The position numbers and the translations under genes are program-made. From Mycoplasmatota bacterium (GTDB taxonomy: Bacteria; Bacillota_I; Bacilli_A; RF39; UBA660), in the NCBI GenBank assembly GCA_012512795.1, contig JAAZDL010000123.1, forward strand, positions 1 to 8,058: a DNA stretch of 8,058 nt. The letters run 5' to 3'. This document shows, in pieces, positions 1 through 5,936 of this stretch; position 1 is the first letter of the stretch, and each line of letters begins with the position of its first letter. The notes below the pieces were generated by a model that was not told where the DNA came from, made no database searches, and worked only from the letters and a program-made list of their open reading frames with translations.

Positions 1-736
1 AGGCGCTGATAAAATAGCAACAGGTCATTATGCAAGAATAGAAGGTAATAGATTACTGCGAGGAGTAGATAACAATAAAGATCAAACTTACTTTTTATCA
101 CAAGTAACAGCAGAACAATTAAAAGATGTACTTTTCCCTATAGGACATTTAACTAAAGACGAAGTAAGAAAAATAGCAAAAGAAAATAATATACCTGTCT
201 TTGATAAAAAAGATTCAACAGGAATATGTTTTATAGGAGAAAGAAACTATCAAAAATTTATCTCTAATTATTTAAAAGGTATTAAAGGAGATATAATAAA
301 TATAGAAACACAAGAAAAAGTAGGGGAACATACCGGTCTTATGAACTATACAATAGGTCAAAGAAGGAATGTAGGTTTATCAGGAGATGAACAAAGACAC
401 TATGTATGTGGTAAAGATTCAAAAACTAATACACTTTATATAGCATATGGCTCAGATTCTAAATACTTACTTTCAGATGAAGCTATTATTGAAAATATGA
501 ATTATATATCAGATAAACATCCAACATTCGCAACAGCTAAATTTAGATATAGAAGTGAAGATATACCTGTTACTATTGAATACTTAGAAAACAACGAAAT
601 CAAAGTCAAATATACTGATGGTAAAACAATTACTCCAGGACAAGCATGCGTTATATACTTAGGAGAACAATGCTTAATGGGTGGAATTATAAAACAAGTA
701 TTTAAAGATAATAAACCTTTATGGTATTTAAAATAA
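1..736 (+). CDS. mnmA: tRNA-specific 2-thiouridylase MnmA, 3' part (5' end cut by window edge)
   Basis: MnmA is the cytoplasmic enzyme that uses ATP and persulfide sulfur to make 2-thiouridine at wobble U34 of Lys, Glu and Gln tRNAs. The frame is open from base 2, giving 244 visible residues; the ATG at 341 is internal, because family-typical sequence continues upstream of it. Visible landmarks, numbered from the first full codon, are DKIATGHYAR (3-12), KDQTYFL (26-32) and DSTGICFIGE (71-80). Cys76 (codon 227-229) matches the catalytic Cys199 of E. coli MnmA. YTIGQRR follows, then the C-terminal beta-barrel region ending in LWYLK. The missing N-terminal part should hold the SGGVDS PP-loop and the partner cysteine (Cys102 in E. 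coli). A hairpin terminator overlaps the TAA stop, so mnmA ends its transcription unit here. Identification is secure. Confidence 0.96.
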   Translation, partial: GADKIATGHYARIEGNRLLRGVDNNKDQTYFLSQVTAEQLKDVLFPIGHLTKDEVRKIAKENNIPVFDKKDSTGICFIGERNYQKFISNYLKGIKGDIINIETQEKVGEHTGLMNYTIGQRRNVGLSGDEQRHYVCGKDSKTNTLYIAYGSDSKYLLSDEAIIENMNYISDKHPTFATAKFRYRSEDIPVTIEYLENNEIKVKYTDGKTITPGQACVIYLGEQCLMGGIIKQVFKDNKPLWYLK

Positions 737-760
737 AAGTGCTACTTAAATAGTACTTTT
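735..760 (+). terminator. Rho-independent terminator after mnmA
   Basis: A ten-pair stem (left arm 735-744, right arm 751-760) with one G-U wobble encloses the six-base loop CTTAAA. The left arm begins inside the mnmA stop codon and the right arm ends in TTTT. The stem is AT-rich with a short U tract, so it is weaker than the terminator at 2348-2376. The run of A on the left side means it could also act on the minus strand. It separates mnmA from the following promoter. Confidence 0.7.
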
Positions 761-764
761 CATA

Positions 765-792
765 TTGACAACTATATGTAAAGTATTATACA
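765..792 (+). promoter_or_regulatory. Sigma-A-type promoter of the HTH/membrane-protein cassette
   Basis: A perfect -35 box TTGACA (765-770) is followed after 16 bases by TATACA (787-792), five of six matches to TATAAT. It lies directly after the mnmA terminator and about 33 bases before the ATG at 826. The start is served by an AAGGAG ribosome binding site at 811-816. It would start the two-gene transcript ending at the terminator 2348-2376. The -10 box overlaps one of two TATACAA repeats (see the separate entry). Confidence 0.65.
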
Positions 793-806
793 ATTGATAT
801 ATACAA
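787..806 (+). promoter_or_regulatory. Candidate operator: two TATACAA direct repeats over the -10 region
   Basis: TATACAA occurs at 787-793 and again at 800-806, 13 bases apart. The second copy is the right half of an imperfect palindrome, TTGATATATACAA (794-806), with TTG and CAA ends. The position over the -10 box and start site suits a repressor, and the first gene of the transcript encodes an HTH protein, so autoregulation is a reasonable guess. The caveat is that the DNA is very AT-rich and TATACAA also occurs by chance inside the NlpC/P60 gene (3934-3940). Confidence 0.3.
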
Positions 807-825
807 TAAGAAGGAGATATTTGAA

Positions 826-1593
826 ATGATTGAATTAAATAATGTATTAAGTGAAATAGGTATTTCTAAGGTAAAATTAGCCAAGTATTTAGGAGTTTCA
901 AGACAAATGATATATAACTACTTAGAACTTGATTCTTTAAGTAAATGGCCTCAAGAAAAGAGAATATTATTATTAAAATTACTTGATATTGAAGATGCTA
1001 GTGAAAAAGCTTTAAAAAGCATTAAAATTACTAGTGAATATTTAGAGAATGTTGAATCTAGATTAAATCAAAATGTAAAAGATTTAAGTACTCAAGTATT
1101 TAATTATAAGAATTTAACTAAAGAAGAACAAGAATTACTTAATGATTTAATATTTTTAATTACAGAAAAGTTTACAGAAGAGAAGAGTAAGGATACTTAT
1201 TATATATTTTTATATTTGTATCATGTTTTACAATCAATTGAGAATGTTCCTGAAATTAAATTTATATTTGCTTATTTATCTAAAAAGACTGGTTTTACTC
1301 AACCACTTGAATTTAAATTTAATGAAACTAAACAATTTATATTAGAAAGTATTATATTTACAGCATTTAATTTATATAATAATGGAGGAGCATCTAGATC
1401 TAAATTAGTTGAATCTCATAATAGATTTGTTCAAGAAATAGAAAATGAAAAAGAAGAGAAACTAAGTAGAACACAACAATTAAATACAGTTAGAATTCAA
1501 GCTTTAAAAGAACTTGGATTTACTGAAATTAATAAGAATAACGCTTCTGAAGTTTTTGCTAAAATAGCAGAAATTGAATCAAGGAAAGCGTAA
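826..1593 (+). CDS. HTH DNA-binding protein of unknown family (XRE-like N-terminus)
   Basis: I do not recognise this 255-residue protein. Residues about 5-55 look like a Cro/XRE-type helix-turn-helix. The segment KVKLAKYLGVSRQMIYNYLE (15-34) has the usual pattern of a first helix, a GVS turn and a recognition helix (about 25-34), followed by WPQEKR and a leucine-rich helix. The rest is predicted mostly helical by composition: a charged, possibly coiled-coil stretch (58-120), an aromatic-rich helical part (124-185) and another charged helical tail (197-255). There is no signal peptide or membrane segment, so it should be cytoplasmic. The start is supported by AAGGAG nine bases upstream. Its stop overlaps the ATG of the membrane protein by one base (TAATG), so the two products are probably made together. 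A regulator or a DNA-binding adaptor for the membrane partner is inference only. Confidence 0.8.
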   Translation: MIELNNVLSEIGISKVKLAKYLGVSRQMIYNYLELDSLSKWPQEKRILLLKLLDIEDASEKALKSIKITSEYLENVESRLNQNVKDLSTQVFNYKNLTKEEQELLNDLIFLITEKFTEEKSKDTYYIFLYLYHVLQSIENVPEIKFIFAYLSKKTGFTQPLEFKFNETKQFILESIIFTAFNLYNNGGASRSKLVESHNRFVQEIENEKEEKLSRTQQLNTVRIQALKELGFTEINKNNASEVFAKIAEIESRKA

Positions 1594-2297
1594 TGACAAA
1601 GTTAGGTAAAGCAGTTGTTGTTGCTGGAGTTATTTCTTTAGGTGTAATAGGGGGACAACATATATATAATTATGCTAAAGAAGTATATGATGAAAGAAAT
1701 GTTTCAAATGTTACAACTGAAAAAATAGATGAAATAAATAGTTTTTTAAATGATAGTACTAATATTGGTTTTCTTCAAGTTAATTATAAATCATTAGATT
1801 TATCAGTACTAACTTTTGATGAAATATTTAAATTGATAAGTAATATATATAGTTTTGATGATAATGGTAGATTAAAAAAGAATAATTTAAGTGAAACTAA
1901 AATGTATAATTCATTTAAAGGTAGATATATAACTAATTTAAACTCTCCTAAAGTTTGCTATAACAAAGAAGCTGTAAATGCTTATTTATATAGTGTTACT
2001 AATCAAAAACTAAACTCAAATAGTCTTGAACTATGTACTACTAATACTGATTTAATAGATTTCAATGTTGATGTTAAAATAACTCGTGTAATAAATTATA
2101 ATGATAATTTTTATAATATTAGTTATAAAGTTCAAGATGCTGAAAATTTATTATATATTCAAAAACATAACTATGAAAACTTAAAACAAGATAAAATATA
2201 TAAAGGAACAGTAGTCCTAGAATATAAAAGTAATAGATATATATTTGTATCAAATAATATAAAAGATAAGATGGACCTTGAAAATATTGCTAAATAA
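1593..2297 (+). CDS. Membrane-anchored protein of unknown function
   Basis: This 234-residue protein is not recognised. Residues about 5-22 (KAVVVAGVISLGVIGG region) form one hydrophobic segment after a short positively charged start, with no lipobox and no clear signal peptidase site. It is best read as a signal anchor, with residues 25-234 outside the membrane. That part is Asn/Tyr/Lys-rich, helical at first (about 40-85) and strand-like towards the end (about 158-220, alternating pattern). The only two cysteines, Cys122 and Cys148, could form a disulfide if the domain is extracytoplasmic. The start codon shares one base with the stop of the HTH gene, and AAGGA lies seven bases before it, pointing to translational coupling. 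It is last in its transcript, followed by a strong terminator. The function may depend on the HTH partner; I cannot say how. Confidence 0.75.
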   Translation: MTKLGKAVVVAGVISLGVIGGQHIYNYAKEVYDERNVSNVTTEKIDEINSFLNDSTNIGFLQVNYKSLDLSVLTFDEIFKLISNIYSFDDNGRLKKNNLSETKMYNSFKGRYITNLNSPKVCYNKEAVNAYLYSVTNQKLNSNSLELCTTNTDLIDFNVDVKITRVINYNDNFYNISYKVQDAENLLYIQKHNYENLKQDKIYKGTVVLEYKSNRYIFVSNNIKDKMDLENIAK

Positions 2298-2327
2298 TTA
2301 ACTTCCAATAATATATATTATGTTAAC

Positions 2328-2349
2328 TTGTATATAAAAATATATACAA
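2328..2349. repeat. Perfect inverted repeat downstream of the cassette
   Basis: TTGTATATA (2328-2336) and its exact complement TATATACAA (2341-2349) flank the loop AAAA. As RNA it would form a nine-pair hairpin just before the terminator, sharing two A bases with the terminator's left arm. It lacks a U tract, so it is not itself a classical terminator. It carries the same TATACAA motif found twice in the cassette promoter. It could protect the mRNA 3' end, be a binding site, or be chance in AT-rich DNA. Confidence 0.5.
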
Positions 2350-2376
2350 AAGATCATTAATTTATGATCTTTTTTT
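2348..2376 (+). terminator. Rho-independent terminator of the HTH/membrane-protein cassette
   Basis: A perfect ten-pair stem (left arm 2348-2357, right arm 2364-2373) closes the loop TAATTT and runs into a seven-T tract (2370-2376). It lies 50 bases after the stop of the membrane-anchored protein and is the clearest terminator in the window. The A run on the 5' side would allow some function on the other strand, but no minus-strand gene approaches it. Confidence 0.88.
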
Positions 2377-2418
2377 ATTAATTATATTTATATAATATGT
2401 ATACTCTGCTATAAACAC

Positions 2419-2469
2419 TTTACATAATAATAAAAATTATAATAATACATTAATAAATTATGTTATAAT
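2419..2469 (+). promoter_or_regulatory. Candidate promoter region for the dehydrogenase/peptidase pair
   Basis: After the terminator the next gene needs its own promoter, and two weak options are visible. One is TTTACA (2419-2424) followed after 18 bases by TAATAC (2443-2448). The other is an extended -10, TG-T-TATAAT (2461-2469), which has no good -35 and would start transcription almost at the ribosome binding site GGTGA (2476-2480). Very AT-rich DNA gives many chance matches, so the exact element is uncertain. Confidence 0.35.
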
Positions 2470-2486
2470 TATTATGGTGAATAAAT

Positions 2487-3275
2487 ATGAGAATTAAAGA
2501 TAAAAAAATAATATTAACTGGTGCTGGTAGTGGCATTGGTAGAGAGTTAGCTATTCAATTGTTAAAAAAAGGTGCCCTAGTAGCAGCTTTAGATATAAAT
2601 GAAGAAAATCTAAATACTTTAAAAAATGAATTAAATAACGATAACTTAAAAACTTATGTTGTAGATGTATCAAATGATGAATCTATCAATAGTTTTAAGA
2701 ATAATTATTTTAATGATTTTTCTAATGCTGATATATTAATTAATAATGCCGGTATTATACAACCATTTAAAAGAATAGATGAATTAGATTATAGTACTAT
2801 AGAAAGAGTTATGAATATAAATTTCTATGGTCCTTTAAAATTAACTAAGATCTTTCTTCCTGAATTATTAAGTAGGCCAGAGGGTCATATAGTAAATGTT
2901 TCAAGTATGGGCGGGTTCTTCCCCTTCCCTGGTCAATCTGTATATGGTGCTTCTAAAGCTGCTTTAAAACTATTTACAGAAGGATTATATGCTGAGCTAT
3001 TAAATACTAATGTACATGTAACAATTGTATTTCCAGGAGCAGTAAATACTAGTATTGTAAGTAATTCTAATGTAGAATCAAATAATAGTAGTAGTTCAAA
3101 TTATAAAATGGTATCTGCATTAGATGCTGCATTATCTATTATTAATAGTATTGAAGCTAATAAGTTCCAAGTATATATAGGTAAAGATGCTAAAATAATG
3201 AATTTAATGTATAAGTTTAGCCCTAAAAAAGCTATTAGTTTTATAAATAAAAAGATGTCAAATATTTCTAGATAA
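2487..3275 (+). CDS. Classical short-chain dehydrogenase/reductase (SDR family)
   Basis: A 262-residue Rossmann-fold NAD(P)-dependent oxidoreductase of the classical SDR type. Visible motifs are the cofactor loop TGAGSGIG (11-18), an acid at Asp36 at the end of strand two (which usually favours NAD over NADP), Asp60 in VVDVS, NNAG (86-89), Asn112 in the helix-4 motif, catalytic Ser140 and the YGASK pair Tyr153/Lys157. The length is typical of the family. The C-terminal pattern (GKDAKIMNLMYKFSPKKA) resembles SDRs that end in a basic amphipathic tail. The substrate cannot be told from sequence. The start is supported by GGTGA six bases upstream. Nineteen bases separate it from the secreted peptidase downstream, so the two are probably cotranscribed, though no shared pathway is obvious. 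Confidence 0.9.
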   Translation: MRIKDKKIILTGAGSGIGRELAIQLLKKGALVAALDINEENLNTLKNELNNDNLKTYVVDVSNDESINSFKNNYFNDFSNADILINNAGIIQPFKRIDELDYSTIERVMNINFYGPLKLTKIFLPELLSRPEGHIVNVSSMGGFFPFPGQSVYGASKAALKLFTEGLYAELLNTNVHVTIVFPGAVNTSIVSNSNVESNNSSSSNYKMVSALDAALSIINSIEANKFQVYIGKDAKIMNLMYKFSPKKAISFINKKMSNISR

Positions 3276-3294
3276 TTTTAAAGGAGTATGTTTT

Positions 3295-4629
3295 ATGAAA
3301 AAAATATTACTTATATTAACTTTAATTTCAACTTTTTTTTGTTTGATGTGTTCTTTAGTTGTTTTTATTCCCTCTAAGCCCCCAATTACTAAAATAGAAT
3401 TAGATGAAAATAATAAACTTAATATTTATTTCAGTATTAGTAAATATAAACTAAATAAAAATATATATTGCTATTTATCTACTGATGATACTTCCCCTAC
3501 TTTATCAGATGAAAATTGGATTGAGGCAAAAAACAGTATTTGTGAGTTTGATTTTAAAGAAGATTCATACAATTTATATATTAAAAATGATAAAAAAATT
3601 ATATATAGTTTTGATTCTAATAATGTAAAAACTTTAGTATTTGATATTAAATATGATAAAAAAAGCAAATATTTAGCAAAAGGTTCTACTTTTAAAATAA
3701 ATTATACTTTTAAATCTATTGGTATTAGTGATAATAGTCTTATATGGACAAGTGATAATGAAAAAGTTGCTACTGTTAAAGATGGTATTGTTACAGCTAT
3801 TTCAAGTGGAACAGCTAATATTAGTGTTACACTAAATAAAGATAAGAAAACATTTGAGTTTATAGTTAGTGATTTAATAGTCTCTACCCCTAAAAAATTT
3901 GATTATAATAAGCCTATCTTACAATGTAATAAATATACAAAAGAACAAAATGATTTACTCGATAAGATTCTCGTTGATAGAATAGCTGAAAAAGGTTATA
4001 AAACAAGAGCAGGAACTGTTGAAGCTGCTAGATTTCTTACTCTTGAGTTTCCGTATAGAATAAGTTATTTTTATGAAAATGGAAGAAGTGCTGCATATAG
4101 AACTGATAAAGTAGATGGTGAAGGAAGATATTATTTTGTAGGATTATATCTTCATAGTAGTAGAACTAAAAATATTACTCATAAAAAGTATGGCCCTAAA
4201 ACGTGGGGTTGCAGTATGTATTCTGCTCCTATTGGTACATATGCACCTAATGGACTTGATTGTAGTGGTTTTGTATCATGGGCTTTATTAAATGCCGGAT
4301 TTGATGTAGATGATTTAGGTGCTGGAATAGCAAGTCATGCTGATTTAACTGATTTAGGTAAAAGAACTGATCTTACTACAACAATAGCTAAAAGCGATAA
4401 AATTAAAGTTGGTGACTTATTATTTAGCTATGTAGTTGGTGGACATATTGCTATTATAATTGGAATGGATTCTAATAAGTTCTATGTTGCACAAGCAATT
4501 TGGTATGATAAACCTGGAGTGGTAATTACTGAATATTCTAGAAGTAAAATATCAAATGAATTTAACTATGTTATACTAATGGATACATTTTATAAAGATG
4601 ATGGGAACTATAGTGAATTATGGTATTAA
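3295..4629 (+). CDS. Secreted cell-wall peptidase: Big2 Ig-like domain plus NlpC/P60 domain
   Basis: A 444-residue exported protein predicted to cut peptide stems of peptidoglycan. Residues 1-25 form a hydrophobic signal peptide or anchor (MKKILLILTL start; no proper lipobox around Cys16 or Cys19). Residues 31-110 are a beta-rich region that I cannot assign. Residues about 113-192 match a bacterial Ig-like group 2 domain (WTSDNEKVATV, then GIVTAISSGTANISV). A linker follows, and from about 215 to 444 there is an NlpC/P60-type catalytic domain with its usual Firmicutes lead-in (AGTVEAARFLTLEFPYRI). The catalytic set is Cys323 in GLDCSGF, His384 in GGHIA and probably Gln400 as third polar residue. 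AAGGAG sits eight bases before the start. The stop codon overlaps the terminator shared with the convergent operon. The role (wall turnover, division or competition) is unknown. Confidence 0.9.
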   Translation: MKKILLILTLISTFFCLMCSLVVFIPSKPPITKIELDENNKLNIYFSISKYKLNKNIYCYLSTDDTSPTLSDENWIEAKNSICEFDFKEDSYNLYIKNDKKIIYSFDSNNVKTLVFDIKYDKKSKYLAKGSTFKINYTFKSIGISDNSLIWTSDNEKVATVKDGIVTAISSGTANISVTLNKDKKTFEFIVSDLIVSTPKKFDYNKPILQCNKYTKEQNDLLDKILVDRIAEKGYKTRAGTVEAARFLTLEFPYRISYFYENGRSAAYRTDKVDGEGRYYFVGLYLHSSRTKNITHKKYGPKTWGCSMYSAPIGTYAPNGLDCSGFVSWALLNAGFDVDDLGAGIASHADLTDLGKRTDLTTTIAKSDKIKVGDLLFSYVVGGHIAIIIGMDSNKFYVAQAIWYDKPGVVITEYSRSKISNEFNYVILMDTFYKDDGNYSELWY

Positions 4630-4657
4630 AAAAGATAAAGTTTAGATTTATCTTTTT
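4629..4657. terminator. Bidirectional terminator between convergent operons
   Basis: A perfect eleven-pair stem (left arm 4629-4639, right arm 4647-4657) encloses GTTTAGA. The right arm ends in five T, with more T after one A, serving the plus strand; the left arm is preceded by A bases, giving a U tract for minus-strand transcripts. It overlaps the last base of the peptidase stop (4627-4629) and the stop of the small membrane protein (4656-4658), so one compact hairpin serves both units. Confidence 0.8.
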
Positions 4658-4928
4658 ATTTTTTCCTTCTTATAAAATATGCTATAAATGTTCCAATTAA
4701 TACTGAAACAAAAAATAAAAACATCAAGAAGTACCCTATTGAATCAAATCCTATATTTGCATTACTAGTCATTTTAAATACACTATATATTATTAATAAG
4801 ATTACTATAAATGACGGAGTTAATCTTATATATTTATTTTTAAAAAATCTTGATATAACATAAGTAACTACAAATCCAGCACTTACAAATATAGAAAACC
4901 AGAATAATAGCAATGGTATTGTTTTCAT
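4656..4928 (-). CDS. Small three-helix membrane protein, function unknown
   Basis: A 90-residue, very hydrophobic protein that I do not recognise. Three membrane segments are visible at about residues 4-27 (IPLLLFWFSIFVSAGFVVTY), 37-52 and 63-86. Basic loops (RFFKNKYIR after the first helix, RRKK at the C-terminus) suggest a cytoplasmic C-terminus and loop one. The ATG overlaps the galE stop as ATGA, and a full AAAGGAGG lies four bases upstream inside galE, so it is clearly translated and coupled to galE. It is the last gene of the minus-strand operon. A link with sugar-nucleotide or envelope metabolism is only a guess from position. Confidence 0.75.
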   Translation of the reverse strand: MKTIPLLLFWFSIFVSAGFVVTYVISRFFKNKYIRLTPSFIVILLIIYSVFKMTSNANIGFDSIGYFLMFLFFVSVLIGTFIAYFIRRKK

Positions 4929-5935
4929 TTTTCCTCCTTTGATTTATTTTTTATAATATAATTATATGTATCTTTACACATATCTTCAATAGTTAGTTTT
5001 GATTTCCAATTAAGTTTATTATAAATATACTTTGGATTACAAAAATACATTGGTAAATCCCCTTCTCTTCTTTTAGTAAATTTATATTTTATTTTTATAT
5101 TATTAGTATTCATAAAAGTATTTAATATTTCTAAAACACTATATCCTCTTCCAGTACCAATATTATAAATATCTATTTCATTATACTTCTTTACTCTATT
5201 AATTACTTTTAAATGTGCTTTTGCTAAATCTACTACATGTATATAATCTCTAATAGCTGTTTTATCATAAGTATCATAATCATTTCCCATAATAAATACT
5301 TCTTTTTCTTTATCATTAATAACTTTAGAAATGCTTGAAAATAAACTATTACTATTTTTATATTCTTCTCCTAATAAACCTGATTTATGAGCACCTGCTG
5401 GATTAAAGTATCTTAATATAGCAATAGACCATGAACTATCAGATATATATATATCATTTAGTAAGTTTTCTATAGCTATTTTAGTTGCTCCATATGGATT
5501 AGATGCTCCTAAAGGAGAAGACTCTAGAAGTGGCTGAATTTTTGATGGAGCATACACTGTAGCACTTGATGAAAAAATAAGTTTTTTACAATTATGTTTT
5601 TTCATAACTTCTAATAAAGTTAATGTTGAATCAATATTATTTCTATAATAAGTAAGTGGATTAACAACTGATTCTCCTACTGATTTTAAACTAGCAAAAT
5701 GTATAACTATATCAATATCATTTTCATCAAATATTTTATTAAGATTTCTTTTATTACATAAATTAGTTTTATAAAACTTAAAGTTTTTATTTGTTATTTT
5801 TTTAATTTTATCTAATATTAAATTATTTGAATTACAAAAATTATCTATTAAAATAAGATTATAATCTTTATTTAGTAATTCAACACATGTATGACTAGCA
5901 ATATAACCTGTTCCTCCAGTAATTAATATTTTCAT
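4925..5935 (-). CDS. galE: UDP-glucose 4-epimerase GalE
   Basis: An extended-SDR enzyme interconverting UDP-glucose and UDP-galactose with tightly bound NAD, in the Leloir pathway and in supply of galactose to envelope glycans. Its 336 residues compare with 338 in E. coli. Visible are the nucleotide loop TGGTGYIASH (6-15), DNFCNS (31-36), HFASLKSVGES (79-89), catalytic Ser124 in SSSATVY, Tyr148 and Lys152 in YGATK, RYFNPAGAH (175-183), RDYIHVVDLA (229-238) and REGDLPMY (290-297). Tyr297 equals E. coli Tyr299, which suggests preference for non-acetylated sugars. Two departures from the E. coli sequence are Ala13 for the third glycine of the loop and Asn58 for the adenine-contacting Asp58. The start lies one base after the rlmD stop, with AGGAG at 5941-5945. 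Its TGA stop shows that TGA is a stop codon here. Confidence 0.95.
   Translation of the reverse strand: MKILITGGTGYIASHTCVELLNKDYNLILIDNFCNSNNLILDKIKKITNKNFKFYKTNLCNKRNLNKIFDENDIDIVIHFASLKSVGESVVNPLTYYRNNIDSTLTLLEVMKKHNCKKLIFSSSATVYAPSKIQPLLESSPLGASNPYGATKIAIENLLNDIYISDSSWSIAILRYFNPAGAHKSGLLGEEYKNSNSLFSSISKVINDKEKEVFIMGNDYDTYDKTAIRDYIHVVDLAKAHLKVINRVKKYNEIDIYNIGTGRGYSVLEILNTFMNTNNIKIKYKFTKRREGDLPMYFCNPKYIYNKLNWKSKLTIEDMCKDTYNYIIKNKSKEEK
4933..4940 (-). promoter_or_regulatory. Strong Shine-Dalgarno inside the galE end
   Basis: Read on the minus strand, AAAGGAGG stands four bases before the ATG of the small membrane protein. It is the longest anti-16S match seen in the window. It sits within the last codons of galE (KEEK), and it fixes the start of the downstream gene at the ATGA overlap. 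Confidence 0.75.
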
Positions 5936-5936
5936 T

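Noticed and set aside
341..736. ATG at 341 as the start of a short separate gene
   Set aside because: The same frame is open to base 2 and upstream codons encode conserved MnmA motifs (KDQTYFL, DSTGICFIGE), so the ATG is internal to mnmA.
2381..2396. Small inverted repeat ATTATAT-TT-ATATAAT after the terminator
   Set aside because: Only A and T, a two-base loop and no linked signal; expected by chance at this base composition.
2474..2497. Seven-residue upstream frame (MVNKYEN) overlapping the dehydrogenase start
   Set aside because: It has no ribosome binding site of its own; GGTGA at 2476-2480 sits inside it and serves the ATG at 2487. Probably chance.
3471..3668. 65-residue open frame on the minus strand inside the NlpC/P60 gene
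   Set aside because: It lies wholly antisense to a gene with a signal peptide, Big2 and NlpC/P60 motifs in the other frame; it has no family features and is an AT-rich shadow frame.
5441..5457. AT dinucleotide run inside galE
   Set aside because: It encodes an ordinary Ile-Tyr-Ile stretch of the enzyme and follows from AT-biased codon use; not a meaningful microsatellite.
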